A DNA stretch of 64,000 nt from Marasmius tenuissimus (GCA_029532415.1 JAQOTA010000046.1:682001-746000); one strand, 5' to 3'. Positions 1 through 12,648 are shown, counted from the stretch's first letter. The notes: generated by a model not told the origin, from the letters alone. Numbers and translations: made by a program.

Positions 1-39
1 AGCAGCCCATACTTCGTTTGGCTAAAACTCGAATGCCAG

Positions 40-394
40 CTTCATCGCCGAAGGCACCCAAGTTCAAATCCCACCTATGTGTGTTCACTTCAACCCCGAC
101 AACTTTTCACCAGCCCCCGAATTGTTCATCCCCGAACGTTGGATTCCCGGCGAGCTCAAAGGGCCAGTCACAATGAAAATGGACGCCTTTATTCCGTTTT
201 CTTACGGGCCAGCTAACTGCGTCGGGAAGAATCTGGCAATGGTCGAAATGATGATGGTCTTGCCAACGTTGATTCAGAGATTCCACTTCAAGTTTGCTGA
301 AGGGTTCGAATGGAAGGAATGGCCTGAGAAGAAGGTCGATGCTTTTTTGACGACTAATGATCCTTTGAAGGTGGTAGTGGAGCCGAGATTCTAG
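40..394 (+). CDS. Cytochrome P450, last exon (5' part outside the window)
   Basis: This is the C-terminal exon of a haem-thiolate monooxygenase. An acceptor AG at 38-39 precedes a frame reading FIAEGTQVQIPP. It continues through the PERW motif and the haem-binding loop FSYGPANCVGKNLA, with the cysteine thiolate ligand, to a TAG at 392-394. The exon aligns almost residue for residue with the last exon of the complete P450 at 8902-11069 and of the pseudogene at 42266-43510, so the three are one subfamily. Bases 1-39 look like the end of the last intron. Whether the upstream exons are intact cannot be judged here. The substrate is unknown. Confidence 0.85.
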
Positions 395-3300
395 TTGAGC
401 GTACTTATAGAGCACTTGTTAGTATTAGATTGTTCCACAAGTCCCCGTTCTTCCTGTGTCTTTCACTGGTGGCTGAAATTTACTTCTCCCATCTCTGGAC
501 TTCATCTATCAAATCCTGACTCGTGGGCAGCCCAAGCCTTGTCGATGGTAAAATCCCCATTTCAATGGCAGAATACCCGACAGATGCGGGATCAGTAAGT
601 GTGGGTAGACGGGGATCAGTCCCTAGACCATCCACGTGTGGCATATCAGACTGGATTCGGTGCAAATGGTAGTCTTGTCCGCTCCTCAATAAAAGCCTGA
701 AGCTTATAGGCAGCCAGAGCCCAAACCTCGCTTACCCTGGACCAGAAGTAAGTCTAAAACGTTGTCGAGACACTCACCTAATAGCTCGTACAGGCTGCCA
801 TGAATCTCACCCGAATGCTACTAGTACCAACAAAGAAGCAATCGCGGGAGGTAACCAGATATGATCAAGCTCAAGAAGGCCGTATCCACCGTTCGCAGGG
901 TACAGCTAACTTCACTTTATGGATCATGCTCCAACATCACCAATGAAGGGGAAACGGGACATCGAGAGCTGTCATATTCAAAGTGGCTCCGTTCGATTAT
1001 AACCGTAGCCTCATATACATCCTGGAGCTCCAAGGCGCACTGAACACTCCATACATCAGCCGGGGACCTCGATAATGGAGTGGTCGGACAAGAGAAGGGG
1101 TCAAGGTTACATTGACTCTCTCTCCCAATTTGACTCAAGTACTGAAATAGGGTAGACAGTGTGAAGTACCAACACGAGTTTAACCGGCAAGAAGAAACTT
1201 GTAGAGCATCAAGTTGGGTACTTACGCCGTAGAACATCAACCCAACCGGGAAGGAATGACGGCAGAAGTGCAATAGCTGTGTGTCGGTAACCCAGAATCC
1301 CCGTCGTAATATGTATTTATAGTTGCACGGCAAGAGACGAGGGCAGACACCGGAGATACGGACGATATCGAAAGGATACACCCAAAGCTTCATACTAAGA
1401 AACCGAGAAAAAGTGAAGCGAGAACGAAAATGGGAAATAGGGGCGAGCAAGGGCTTCACATATGCTTGATATTGCACAACCATCTAATGGTATCGAATAG
1501 CTCTCGACGCGATAGTGAGTGAAGAATATTGAGACAATCAGCCCGAGTAGACGGAAGGGCAAGGGCAGGTGTGATACCGGGCGTTCAAATGAGCAACATG
1601 CGAGGGTGAGATCGCTCGTGCCCAGGACGAGCAACCGCAGCGCACAACCGGAAAGAATGTGAGGAGAGATCCCCAGGAAGCGTGGGGGATGCATACATTG
1701 ACGCGGTATTACGGATAGATTAATCCTGCCGTCAAACACGAGCTGATTTTCCTTCGACGATGGCATATCATGCATATCATACACCATCATAGCCAGAATT
1801 ATTTGGCGAGTTAAACAAAGAGGGAACGAGTCATGAGGGAGGATAAGCAGACCATGATCGACGAAAGGAAAAGAACATGTCAAAGAGAAAGTAGGAAGGA
1901 GGCGCACCATTCCTCACATCAAGAATGAGCGCTAGCGTATAAATCGTGGTGGTGGTCACAAATATAAGGAAGACGAGGCCCCAAATAATAAGGGAGACGA
2001 GACCCCAAATGATAAGCAACATGACGACCAACAAGCCAAGCATTGATATGCGAGGCGACGAGAAAAACGCAGAGGTCGCCGCAAGGCGGATCGTAAGTGA
2101 ATTTGACAATATGATAACCCAGTTGTGCCTTGAGCACCAAACCTGCGAGGTACGAGTCAACAATGCCAGTTTTCGACTCGATTCTAATGAAGAATGAATA
2201 ATGAAACATCTCGCCGACACGAGGGAAGGGAAAGACGCATGTAACAATGGATAACAAACGAGATCAGTGGAGGCACGCCATGACGAGCTTCGACCTAACC
2301 GCGACGAAGAGGGAAAAGGAGAACCAGAGAGGTCGACGGGTAGGCTTGCACGTTATTCGAAGTTTTTCAGTGCCTCGGATTTGGTGTCATCGTTGACTTT
2401 GATGCCGAGAGATAATATTGAAATAGTGTTAGTAACGGAGGCAAAAAAGCAAAGCAGGATAATGCAGACCTCCCATCGATATGAAGATATGGAGCGTGAC
2501 GGTGAGGGATAGCCAGAGAAAATGCGAATTGAGGAATAATCATAGATAAAGAAACGCATCCTTGATCACTTCCACCACAATACCTTCCCAGATGCTCCAA
2601 CCTCACAAATCCTTCATGTCTCCCATATAGAGTAGTGAGCAGTCTAGACGCAAAACCGAAAGTCAGAATGAGGCCAGAAATTAAGTCGTAGGACTCACAT
2701 GAACACATCTGTTGACGTAGATGCCCGCATCGACAGACTATCGATGGGTGTAGTCGTTCGAAGTGAAGAGCCAGAGGAGTGGGAAGAAACTGGACGTGCA
2801 CCACTGAAGGGCAGGTCAAAAATGACGTCGGGACGGATTTTCCGATTCTCCGCTTCTTCGGTTCGCACATTTCCGTGAAATAGTTCGCACGCTCGGGCAC
2901 AGACTAACACAGTCGAGTTGAGTTCTGTTGCTGACTTTTGAGTCGGTGATCTAGGGACTAAGGAGAAGATTTCAGAAGCTAATGAGCCTTCCGGATGAAA
3001 AACGTGCTAGTTTGCTCTATAGTTCAGGTTTCCAGGTACTATCAGTGAGCTAATACCGCTCTTTTACGAAGTAGAGGGATCAAAGTAGCGCTCTAGAGCT
3101 TGTTTCTCAATCTTTGGATCTATGATCTGAGGGGGAGGTTGTGAGATGTGAGGATGACATGCTTTGGCCACATTCCTGACTTATGCTTAGACTGCCTATA
3201 GGCCTCTGGCCTCTAGTTCCCGTGGGCTTCTCGGTTGTGGCGCCGTGATGAGCGCAGTTTTGTCAGATCGTCAGCAAAGGCAAAGCTGGAATGTCTTGCA

Positions 3301-4482
3301 AACTCCGCACAAGAAACGGGTGAGACGGGACCAGAAATCAAGGGCTCCCAGCGTAGCGCCAAGTTAGGCCCAATTTGTCAGTGGTCGAAAAGGCTCATGC
3401 TTAGCGTCGGGGTTCAGAGTGGATCGTTAGCAAAAGCAAAGCTGTAATGTATCGCGCACTGTGGGTTTGAGACAGGTGAGACGGGATCAGAGATAAAGGT
3501 GAGAGAAACCATCGCTTTCAACGAGAACCCCCTTGATAATGGTAATTGTGGTGAGGGCTGCCCCCAAGAAACTCACAAGCGAATATCATTGGGATATGAT
3601 GCATTAATCTTTGGATTGGGTTCCAAGTCTTTTCATCTAAGCGCTATATCTAGTGCTCCCGGCGGCTTCGTCCGCTTAAAGTTGTTTCAAACCACTGATG
3701 ACTTGTTACTATTGCCATCGACCCTTCGATGGATGAGAACGGAAGCGACCCGGAAAAATCGCATCGGAATTTCAGCGACGGCGTAATTGTCGGGAAAGGA
3801 GTCAGTACTGTACCCAAAGCACAGATAGCACACTTTACGTATATGATTGTCTCAAACAATACTAACACAATCTGCTCGGAATACAGAGGGAGAGTGGGAG
3901 AAGTGTGCAACTATTGAGCGAAAAAAACTGACAGAAAGCTGAGAAAATTTTATTGGCATCTACATGATGTCCGATTCCGTTACCACCACTAATCCTTAGT
4001 CTCGAGTATTCAGACTACGATACTTACTAACGATCGCAAGTGATATGTAAGTATGTAGTCTGGTGCTTTGTTATCTTACTATCCAATCATGTACCTTCAA
4101 CCAATGTGGTGGCCGCATTTGCCCAGCCACCACGGGTCGCATCTACCCGAGCTCGAGCGCCGAAATCGAACACCTTCACCCTGACCCTGTTGGTGAGTGG
4201 GAAGCATGGTCGAGATGATTGAAGACGACTTCATCGGCTCATTCAAATCTTTCGAAGGGCATCGAGAGGCCAGAAAACTACACCGTCGCAGTGCCGTGTT
4301 CTTTCTGGTACATGATCAGATAATCGCGAAAACATGCCATTGCGGCTTCCTCACAAACCTACAAGCCTACTTAATCATCTGGGCCAAGTAGTCTCCTGAG
4401 TGCGGTACGTTGGATGTGCAGCGTACGTCCCACCAACTTCTTGTTCTGTGCAAAACCTCGAACCTCGAACGTTCCTTGACAG
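395..4482. other. Gene-poor decayed region
   Basis: I find no gene that can be named in this stretch. Open frames are short and overlap on both strands. The minus-strand material around 917-2910 contains hydrophobic stretches and looks like a decayed multi-exon gene. Its upstream end (about 2550-2920) recurs in diverged form at about 7040-7360 and 7880-8200. Bases 3235-3450 contain a short internal duplication around GCAAAGGCAAAGCTGGAATG and GCAAAAGCAAAGCTGTAATG. Confidence 0.5.
2550..2920 (-). repeat. Diverged gene copy 1 of 3 (unidentified minus-strand gene)
   Basis: On the minus strand this reads an exon beginning with a RAxE-F motif (CARACELFH). The DNA matches the segments at 7040-7360 and 7880-8200 in the same order. 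Shared marks are a GACGTAGATGCC-type stretch, the GTGGGAAGAAxxTGGAC block and the CACGCTCGxGxACxGAC block. I do not recognise the protein family. The copies differ by many substitutions and indels and none gives one continuous frame, so they look like relics of a duplicated gene. Confidence 0.45.
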
Positions 4483-4946
4483 ATGGACCATCTTTTACGA
4501 TACAATTTACGCCAAGATGTCCGAGACGATATCAAAGCCGGTATTAAATCAACTGCTAGCTTGTTCGGACCAAAACATGGGAGGAGAATCTTAATCGGAT
4601 TTGCCTCGGCCTTTTGGATGAGTTTGTACTTGACCGGTGTTTACAATGAACAAGGGAGTTGGTATTTCGTTGTTGCCGTCGGAGGTGCAGGGATACATTT
4701 GGCAAGGCAGCTCATGTTGTGAAAGCAGGAAGATTGGGATAGTTGTTTCCGAACATTTGCGGTACGTCATACTTTCATAGGGATTCTTGGGTGTGAGGAC
4801 ACCAAAAGTTGAATCTGGCTTTTCTCTGGCTCGCGCAGTCGAATGGGAATTTGGGGGCTTTAATCTGGCTTGGACTTCTCTTCGCTTATTGTTGCAAGGA
4901 GGTTGGGTCTAGAGAGTTTATCAACAAATATGTAGAAGCATTGTAA
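4483..4946 (+). pseudogene. UbiA-type 4-hydroxybenzoate polyprenyltransferase (COQ2-like) 3' remnant
   Basis: COQ2-type enzymes are inner-mitochondrial membrane proteins that prenylate 4-hydroxybenzoate in ubiquinone synthesis. After an acceptor AG at 4481-4482 one frame reads WTIFYDTIYA, then about four bases are missing relative to the family. The next frame continues QDVRDDIKAGIKSTASLFG, the second Asp-rich UbiA motif. It runs through a membrane segment and VGGAGIHLARQ, hits an in-frame TGA, resumes with EDWDSCFRTF, crosses an intron (about 4761-4840) and ends SNGNLGALIWLGLLFAY to TAA at 4944-4946. The frameshift and nonsense codon make it non-functional. No N-terminal half is recognisable upstream. 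Family membership is strong; COQ2 itself rather than a secondary-metabolism relative is less sure. Confidence 0.7.
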
Positions 4947-7039
4947 CGGTATGGATCTACCCCCATCACTTATAGAGTTATGCTTCCCCTGGAGCCAACT
5001 GTCCATACTAATAATTCCATACTTCCACTCATATATCCATTGTTTTAGGGTATGTCATTGTGACGAGCGTACGAGCGTACTGGGTTGAACTCGATATTCT
5101 TCATATCAATTGTCTCTCCGAACAGTTTGTCGATATTGGGGCATGCCATTCTATGCACACTAAAGACACCAAATCTTCCCCTGAGCGGACAAGCGTCCGG
5201 ATAAAGGTCCAAAAGTATGACCTATTTGTAGTCCATAGTGTGGCACATCTATACATCAGAAATCCAGAAAGATGTACAAAATTTTCATCCATTTGGTAGT
5301 ATTTCACTAAGCATGATATGTATACAGGTTGATCATGAAGCTGTACTACTGAAAGGAGAACAAAAGAAAGTTGTATCCGGGCCTGCAGAAAGGTGATATT
5401 TTGGTACAGCCGAGTGGTACCCAGAAAGGAAGGGAATCTGGAGGACATAGGTCTGGATTGTGGATATCTGAGGGATATGTCATCTTTCTCAACACGCGTT
5501 TGTGCACGCCAATATTCTCACTTTCAGGGCATGTTTCTGAGGAAATAAATAGGTCACAGAATAGCTGTACGGAAATAGCCCGTTTTTACCCTCTTTTAAG
5601 CAGTTCTGATGTAAAACTTGTCTAATCATCTATCACTTGTAGCGATACGTAAACGGATACTATATGAGTCTCGGATACAATAGCTATCTATCTTGCCTAC
5701 CAAACAATGTCATTTCTGGAAGACTTTCTGGCTACCTGTCTGCTCAAGGGAAAGGTTAGTGTTTTTGGTGTGATGGTTGTTACATCTTATCGCTATTCTC
5801 GCGTCGACCAAAACCAAACTACGTGACCACCTATGGACTCCAGCGAGCGAATCACGAATCCGACATAAAAGTAGGGTGGTATCACTTAGTACGCCCACCT
5901 CAATGAAAAACCGAGAGTAGAATCTCTGAGAAGCTTTCTCTCAGAGTGGCGAAGAGGGGTACAAGAAGGTAAATGTCAGTTCCGCATCATAGCAGACATT
6001 GCTGGCTTTAACTGTGCCGCTACCCCTATTGCCGATTCTGCTGTGTCTTGTTCTACCCTGAGTCGTCAAATGGCCTACTGGCACGAACCCATTACTCGAG
6101 AACTCCTGAGATGGGAACTTTGAGTTTCTTTAAAGCTTTGATAGTATATTACGATCTATCCGGAGTCTTATTCGATACTGATTGATCTGCTTCTCGAATA
6201 AAAGGCCGACAGCTATGGGGGAGTTAAGACCCCAAAAGTGTGTACCGCGAACCACAAATAAGACATTCGGGATTGGCCGTGCCCGAAAGGTGAACAAGGG
6301 AAGGGACCTGTAACGGATATGGGGCTTGTTATAACCGTAGATCCTCACCAAGGTTTGATAACCACTGTAGGTACAAGTATGAGCAAAAGAAAGGACAAAG
6401 GACATGTACGAACAGTGTGGCTTGGATAGTGAAAGGTAGAAGGCATAGATGAGTATATGTAAACTGTAGATCATACCCCAATAGGACATAGGCATTACAT
6501 GACCTTACTGGGGTCAATACTGTCTTTCAAGTTGAGGAATCCCAAGCACCGGTAGAGCATCCAAGTTTGTCTGATATTTCCAACTGCGAAGAGAAAACTT
6601 GTAAATCTAAACCAACGTCAATAGAAGGTTTTGTGTGGTATCAAGTTGCCGCCGAGCATTATTGTGACTCATATGAAGGCGTACAATTGATTCGAGCGTG
6701 AAGGATCATTGACAGAAGTGAAAAGTATGTATAATCACCACCGAGAACTTCCTTGGTGTATATACACGAGGACAAACGCAGCCCAAAGTCGGTAAAAAAC
6801 GAAACCATGCGAAGCAGTCGGATAGGGAGATGCTTGAATGAGCAAGACGACGCTGCAAACCCGTAAGAATCTTAGCGATCGAAAAGGTAGAAAGGTATCT
6901 GGCGACGACGGACGTTGGGAGCAAAGAACCTCTCGTCACCAAGAGGGAGTAGCTAACGTTATTCACAGCTACCCGAGACGAGGAAAGATTTCGGCTTTTA
7001 ACATCGACATGACGAGGATCAAGTGTCCAACGATGAGCC

Positions 7040-7360
7040 TTCCATATGGCGACGGTAAGCAAGTGTCAAGTCCTCCATGCCGTCCGTGGCAGGTGCTTGA
7101 CAGACTAGACGCGCAATAAAATACAAGAACAAGGCCAAAAACGCGAGTCGTGGAGCTCGCATGAGTGCATGATTGATGTAGACGGCTACACTGATCTAGA
7201 CTGTTGATAAGTGGTGGTCGTTTAAAGCGAAGAGCTAAAGGGTGGGAAGAATTTGGACGTGCACCCCTATGACGTTGGTCTAATTTTCCCATTTCCCACT
7301 TCTTTAGCATTCTGTGAAACATTTCGCGCGCTCGAGCACGGACCATTGACTGGTAAAGTT
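7040..7360 (-). repeat. Diverged gene copy 2 of 3
   Basis: Minus-strand segment beginning with a RAREMFH-type motif, matching copy 1 (2550-2920) and copy 3 (7880-8200) in block order. It is bounded on its low side by CCTCCATGCCGTC, which recurs as CCTCCATGCCATC in copy 3. No continuous coding frame remains. Confidence 0.45.
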
Positions 7361-7879
7361 GGATTGAGCACCGTCAATGTCGGTGGCTAAGACTGAAAGA
7401 AGTTTGTCAGGGTTTCCGATCATCACCCTTCGGAAAACAGCACATCTCGCCCGAAATGTAGCCAGAAGTCGCCTCCCCCTATCATGACCAACAGTCAGTG
7501 TCTCAGCTTGTGCCCGGGTAGCTGAGCTCCGGAGATCTTTCAATACTATCCAGCGCTCGGCTTTGGTCATCAATGCGGGTGCGGGGAGCCATTGAATGAT
7601 GAACAACATATTTGAAATTGGATAAAATTTGAGCAGAGGATTGAAGACACTAGTTGTATTCAAATAGCTAACGAAGTGACCGCATGTAGAGGATATTGAA
7701 ACAAACAACTCAAGCGAACGAAGGGGAAAGGGCGAGTATGAATACAAGGGACGCAGATAAACAACTTGTGAGGGTGAGATAGCTCGAGACCATTCAATGG
7801 ATTACAAGCAATCACGGCTAAGTATGAGGTCTAGTACCTCAGAGGGGGGGGACGTAAAGGGGTGGATATACAAAGGAAC

Positions 7880-8200
7880 ATACTCTTGATCATATCCTCC
7901 TCATGTTCTAATCTCCGCAAATCCTCCATGCCATCGGTGACTAGACGCGAAGTAAAAGCTCAGAGAGAGACCCAAAACCGAATCTTCAGATTCACATAAA
8001 CGCGTTTTTGATGTAGTGCCCACATGAGTAATGGTAAGAGCCAAGAGGTAGAGGGTGGGAAGAGGTTGGACCGCCGACTCAGGTCAGAACGCCGGACCGA
8101 CTTCCGATTCTTTTCTCTATACATAATACTTCCCACGCTCGAGGACGGACCAATACAGTTTGATTGGGTTTCGTCAGTCGACGGTGGCTGAGACCAAGGT
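7880..8200 (-). repeat. Diverged gene copy 3 of 3
   Basis: Third copy of the relic gene, with the GAGGGTGGGAAGAGGTTGGAC and CACGCTCGAGGACGGACCAA blocks. It lies only about 500 bp from copy 2, so copies 2 and 3 look like a tandem duplication and copy 1 a more distant one. Confidence 0.45.
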
Positions 8201-8901
8201 AAACGTTCCAAGAACCAGGGCTCAATGAGCCTTCTGGGTACAAACCGTGCTGATACCTGACAAATTTCCTGTACGGTCCATTCCGTGAACTTGGACTAGT
8301 TCCAAATCTCTCAGATATGCGACTGTTTGGCCGTTCGGGTGGGAAGTTTCTGTACTCATATCATGTGTCCCTTGGTTCATCAATCAGTTCTTAATGTGCT
8401 CGGGAATCATTGATCGTTCGTCATCTGAGTCCAATGAGAAATCATCGGTCCCCTCCGGAGGTACCCCATGTCGATTTTCAAGATCACCCTTAGTCATCTA
8501 TTCGTGGCGAATCGGTGTACGCTGTTCTCCATTCTGCGAATTGCGGGGATTACTACATGTTTGAAGGGCTGTCATCAGGAGCCATTTCAGATATCTGTAC
8601 AAAATCGGGGCGCTGAGAATGTGGCGTCGTCACTATCGCTTAATTTCCGCGCCACATGTCACTATTGGTGAGAGGTATACCGTACCTCTTGATGTCACCA
8701 GCTTCCTTCTAGTGGAGTCGGTTACCTTATCCAAGGCTCTTGTTGTCAGCCAGTTTAATTTCGGATGATCCAGAACCGCAGGACCGTACTTTTCTTAGAA
8801 TCGCCACAATCGTTAAATGACCCGCTTCTATTAAAGACGTCAAAACAAGCAATAGATAAATAGTAAGGTTTCCAACGGTACGAAATTTCCCATTCCCAGC
8901 T

Positions 8902-11069
8902 ATGTCTTCAATCTTACTATCCAACCCAATAGCTTCTTCCGGTGTGATTCTAGGCATTGTAAGTATCCAACAGCCAAACCACCATACACTTTGACGACTC
9001 ATCCATTGTCTTCCCACAGGCCAACCACCTCTACTTCAAAAAACATGAGCCTGCTCGAACAGCCATCATCCACACCGCCTGTTTCCTTCTCCTCCAGCCC
9101 ACACTTCAACTCTTTCTTCTCTACCACTTCGCATCAGTCACCATCTCCGCCCCTCACATTATCCTCGCAAATCTCATATTCTTCTCCTCTCTGACAACTT
9201 CCATCGTTCTATACCGTATCTCTCCCTTCCATCCCCTGGCAAAGATTCCCGGTCCAATGATCTTCAAGATCTCCAAGTTTTGGAGGATGTACATCTGTAT
9301 CACAGGCAAACAACACATTGTTTTGAAGGAGCTTCATGATCGATACGGTCCAATCGTTCGGTCTGGTACGTCCCTACATTCTTGCACTCTTCAATCTCAA
9401 CAACTGGCTTCCCAGGCCCGAACGACATTTCCGTCATTGACCACGCTTCCCTAAAAGCAGTTCTCGGTACAGAAGGACTCCCAAAAGGACCCGGTACGTC
9501 CTACGCTCGTCCCTTCCATGAATTTCTCCCAACGTCGCCACAGCCTACCTCGCACGCAAAGTAGTCGGATTACCACCACCTCTCGTTGTAGCAACCGGGG
9601 ACCAACACACTGCTCATCGTCGACTATGGAACAGGGGTTTCTCGTCTGAATCCATCAAAGAATATCAGCAGATCATAATCTCGAAGGGAAATGAACTCGT
9701 AGAGAGTCTCGCTCTCAGAGCGGGGAAGGAGTTGGATTTGGTGGAGTGGATGAACTTTTTCACGTGAGTTCAAGTTCTTTTAATGATTGGGATTTTGTGG
9801 CTCATAAAAGGACACTACCTAGGTTTGACTTTATGGCTGAAATGGTGTAAGTATAAGCCATGCCCCCCGTTTTTTGACTAAATCATAATAATAATAAACC
9901 CCCGTTCTTAGTTTCGGTTCGAAGACCGGAATGTTGAAACACGGGAAAGACGACACAGGTATGATTAAACTCATCCACGCCGGAGCTTGGTACTTTCATC
10001 CCTTCTCTTTTACCTTGTCTCAGCTTCTAACTTTGATTTTGCGACCCCTACAGGTCCGCCGAAATATCGACCCACGTTCCATGGCTTTCATATCTCCTCA
10101 CCTTCCTCCCCTCCTCTCTCTCCGAACTCCGCAGAATCTCTTTCGCCTGGGGCCACCGTCGAGTCAAGGATGGGTCAAAGACTAAAGATCTCTGGTACCA
10201 CCTAGTACGTCCTTCTCTCAAACAAACAAAATTCAAACCCACACTGCTACTCAGAGCGACGAAGAAGGTCACGAAAAAGTGAAACCTCGACCTGACCTCG
10301 TCGGTCCCGACTCCTTATCCGCCATCGTCGCAGGCTCCGACACAACCTCAACAGCCATGTCCAACTTCTTTTGGTGTATCCTCTCCCACCCCGAAGCATA
10401 CAAACGAGTTGTTAGTGAGGTCGATAAGGAGTACCCACCTGGAACAGACCCGTTACTCGATACCTCGCGGTATGGGAACCTAAAGTTTTTGAGAGCGTGC
10501 TTGTGAGCTTTATCGGCTCTATAGTTGATGGGTAGTGACTAACGACCCTATAAGAAACGAATCTCTCCGCGTCCTCCCACCAGTCCCCTCCAACGGTCCA
10601 CGAGTCGTGCCTAAAGGATCCGGCGGCAAAGTCATCTGCGGACAGTGAGTCCCTCCAGTACAATATCTCCTGTCAAAAACCCCGCTGAAACGTGTTGTGC
10701 ACCAGCTTCATTGCTGAAGGTACCCAAGTCCAAGTTCCGCCTCTCTGCGTCCACTACAACCCCTCCAACTTCTCCCCCTCCCCCGAATCATTCATTCCTG
10801 AACGTTGGATCCCCGGTGAACTCCAAGGTCCTGCGTCCTCAATTACAATGAAAACGGACGCCTTCATCCCCTTTTCCTATGGCCCAGCAAACTGCATCGG
10901 AAAAAACCTCGCTATAAACGAGATGATGATGATCCTAACGATGCTGATACAGAAGTTTGATTTCGCGTGGGCGGAGGGGTTTGAGTGGGAGAAGTGGGTG
11001 GGGAGGAAGGTTGATGCTTTCTTAACGGTGAATGGGCCGTTGAAGGTGATTGTTAGGTCGAGGCTCTAG
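8902..11069 (+). CDS. Cytochrome P450 monooxygenase, complete, 10 exons
   Basis: This is a membrane-anchored haem monooxygenase, most likely of the endoplasmic reticulum; substrate unknown. I place exons at 8902-8958, 9020-9365, 9416-9493, 9544-9763, 9823-9846, 9912-9989, 10054-10204, 10255-10502, 10555-10644 and 10706-11069. All introns are GT..AG and phases agree. The sum is 1656 nt (551 residues), a normal P450 length. Visible motifs are N-terminal hydrophobic segments, the PGP hinge after the anchor, an AGSDTTS oxygen-binding I-helix (residues 344-350), ExxR as ESLR (403-406), PERW, and FSYGPANCIG with the haem cysteine near residue 494. No lesion was found. Paralogs are at 40-394 and 42266-43510; homology with the latter extends into the 3' flank. 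Confidence 0.88.
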
Positions 11070-11734
11070 TGCAGGGTAACGGGTGACCGGTACATGCAAC
11101 AACACTGAATCGAGGCAACGAAGGAAGTGCTGTAACATAATCTAGATGCTACAAGGTTACGCCTCTCTAACATAAACGAGACATATGTGTATTTTTATTG
11201 CATCTGTACGAGGTGGCATCGGATTCCTAACAACTCAAACCTCGTATCTTAGTGCTTCAGTGATGAAAGATGGACACACGTGTCACGTACTGGTTCTAGT
11301 TATCCTCACAAAGTCAAGAACGGTTGATTGATTTTCACGAATTATCCTTGAAGGTGGTCATTTCGGTTTTGCAGTTGTGTTTGGGTGGAAGGAAGTGGTT
11401 ATGAGTATGCATAGTAATGATAGAGCCGAACCTTCAACTGCTCGTACAGATTTAAAAAATAGAAATAAAGAGGGCGATATGTAGTACGAATGCACACTGA
11501 GCTCACTGTCGCTACGAGCAAGAGAACAAAAAAGTGCTTGGGAATGTTCATCGAAACAGCCTACACTTCAATCACATAACATACTCCTTGCTCCCAACTT
11601 CTCTGCATCCAATGGGAAATTGATTGTCGTCACCGTAGACCAGGCCCGAGGAGGCCAAACAGACACAGGTTCTCAGTGGAGGACCTCCAGAAACATATGC
11701 AAAACCCAGCGCTGCTTGGCCGATACTCGAATCG
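11070..11734. other. P450 3' flank, no gene
   Basis: The first ~200 bases resemble the bases after the P450 pseudogene at 43511-43700 (shared GGTACATGC..AACAACACT and CATTGGATTCC-type blocks), so the duplicated unit included the 3' untranslated region. No coding feature is seen in the rest. Confidence 0.55.
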
Positions 11735-11744
11735 CGTGGTCAGT

Positions 11745-11800
11745 TACGGTATGATACTGATGGATTGATGGGCAGGAGCGACATTGTATCATCACCTGTA
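11745..11800 (+). repeat. Left-type hairpin module 1 (outermost)
   Basis: Arms GGTATGATAC (11748-11757) and GTATCAT-C-ACC (11786-11796) pair around a loop carrying GATTGATGGGCAGGAGC. The loop matches modules 2 and 3 while the stem sequence differs. This copy lacks the ACTGGG-spacer-terminal repeat that follows the other two, so it may be a leftover end of another element. Confidence 0.6.
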
Positions 11801-11812
11801 GACTCGCGTGGC

Positions 11813-11869
11813 CAGTACGTTATGTCTCGTTGATGGGTTGATGGGCAGGAGCACGAGACATAACGACTG
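11813..11869 (+). repeat. Left-type hairpin module 2, at unit A's left end
   Basis: Arms CGTTATGTCTCG (11818-11829) and CGAGACATAACG (11854-11865) pair perfectly for 12 bp, extended by CAGT/ACTG after one bulged A. The loop is TTGATGGGTTGATGGGCAGG plus AGCA. It is preceded by TAGACTCGCGTGGC and followed after 18 bases by the ACCGTGTCAC of the terminal repeat, the same spacing as module 3. Confidence 0.75.
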
Positions 11870-11891
11870 GGCTCAACATCGCTCCAAAAAC

Positions 11892-11927
11892 CGTGTCACG
11901 GAAATGTGACAAAGGACTTAGTGAAAT
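11892..11927 (+). repeat. Left terminal inverted repeat of unit A
   Basis: Matches the reverse complement of 18484-18519 at 33 of 36 positions. It contains GTGTCAC..AAATGTGAC, itself a short interrupted palindrome, followed inward by ACTTAGTGA. Confidence 0.8.
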
Positions 11928-12107
11928 TTCGCACTCCCGTCTCACCCAGTCTGGCAGCAAAGCTTGAACTTCAGCAGCATCCCATCCTCTCGAACTTCAA
12001 AAATGCGTAGATAGGATGATTATATTGGCCTTCAGTAGCATAAGGTAAAATTAGGGATAAAAATTGATATAGACCATCATAGATAGCATTATTGCTGCGG
12101 GCGACGT

Positions 12108-12623
12108 CTACCAGCCAGGTAGCCCATAACTAGTGTTTCTCTGCTCCTCGTAATGTGTAAAGGAGCCAGTGGCGTCGTCGCGAGCGGGGTAGGTGGTTGT
12201 GGAATGATGGTTGTAAGGGTAAGGTGTAAATTGGCCGAACGTGTGTGTTGGATATGTGGTTCGGTGAGTGGTGCTGTACACTTGAGGGGTGGAAGGATGA
12301 AAAGGGTGATTTGAAGTCCTATAGATGCTATATGTGTTTGCGGGACCTGTACTTGGTGCTGGAGAGGCCGAATTGTGAGGAAAAGAATGAACATTTGATA
12401 CAGGGCTGAAATATGTTGTAGCTGATGGCGGTTGCGGCCTAGTATACTGGTCGTGCCGTTGCTGGGGTGTAGTAGACCCATTCAAAGGCACCGTGAAGTC
12501 GTATTGCGCGGGAGAAAACATGTACTGAACCGAGTTTTGGGCGAGCTGCTGCGGGTATGAGTTGACTGAGACTGGCCTCGGGCTTGGTGACGGTGTGGTA
12601 GGGGCAGCAAGGTGCGGGAACAA
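12108..12623 (-). other. Possible displaced C-terminal extension of helicase A
   Basis: A 171-residue Pro/Ser/Thr/Tyr/His-rich low-complexity frame. It contains VPLNGSTTPQ, matched by VPLNGPMTPQ downstream of helicase B, so the segment belongs to the same gene in both units. In unit A it is in a different frame from the main helicase reading frame, which stops at 12649. A final intron beginning near 12660 or a frameshift would explain this; I cannot decide which. Confidence 0.45.
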
Positions 12624-12648
12624 CGTAGTTGTTGTCGAGTGAGGTGCC

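Larger units (their letters stand above)
4947..8901. other. Gene-poor region with relic gene copies
   Basis: I see no intact gene. Open frames at 5060-5625 (plus) and 6130-6500 (minus) match no family I know and lack convincing splice context. The only structure I can support is the pair of relic copies listed separately at 7040-7360 and 7880-8200. Confidence 0.5.

Noticed and set aside
11745..11869. CRISPR-like or simple tandem array
   Set aside because: Two hairpin modules with differing stems, not equal spacers between identical repeats, and a eukaryotic context.
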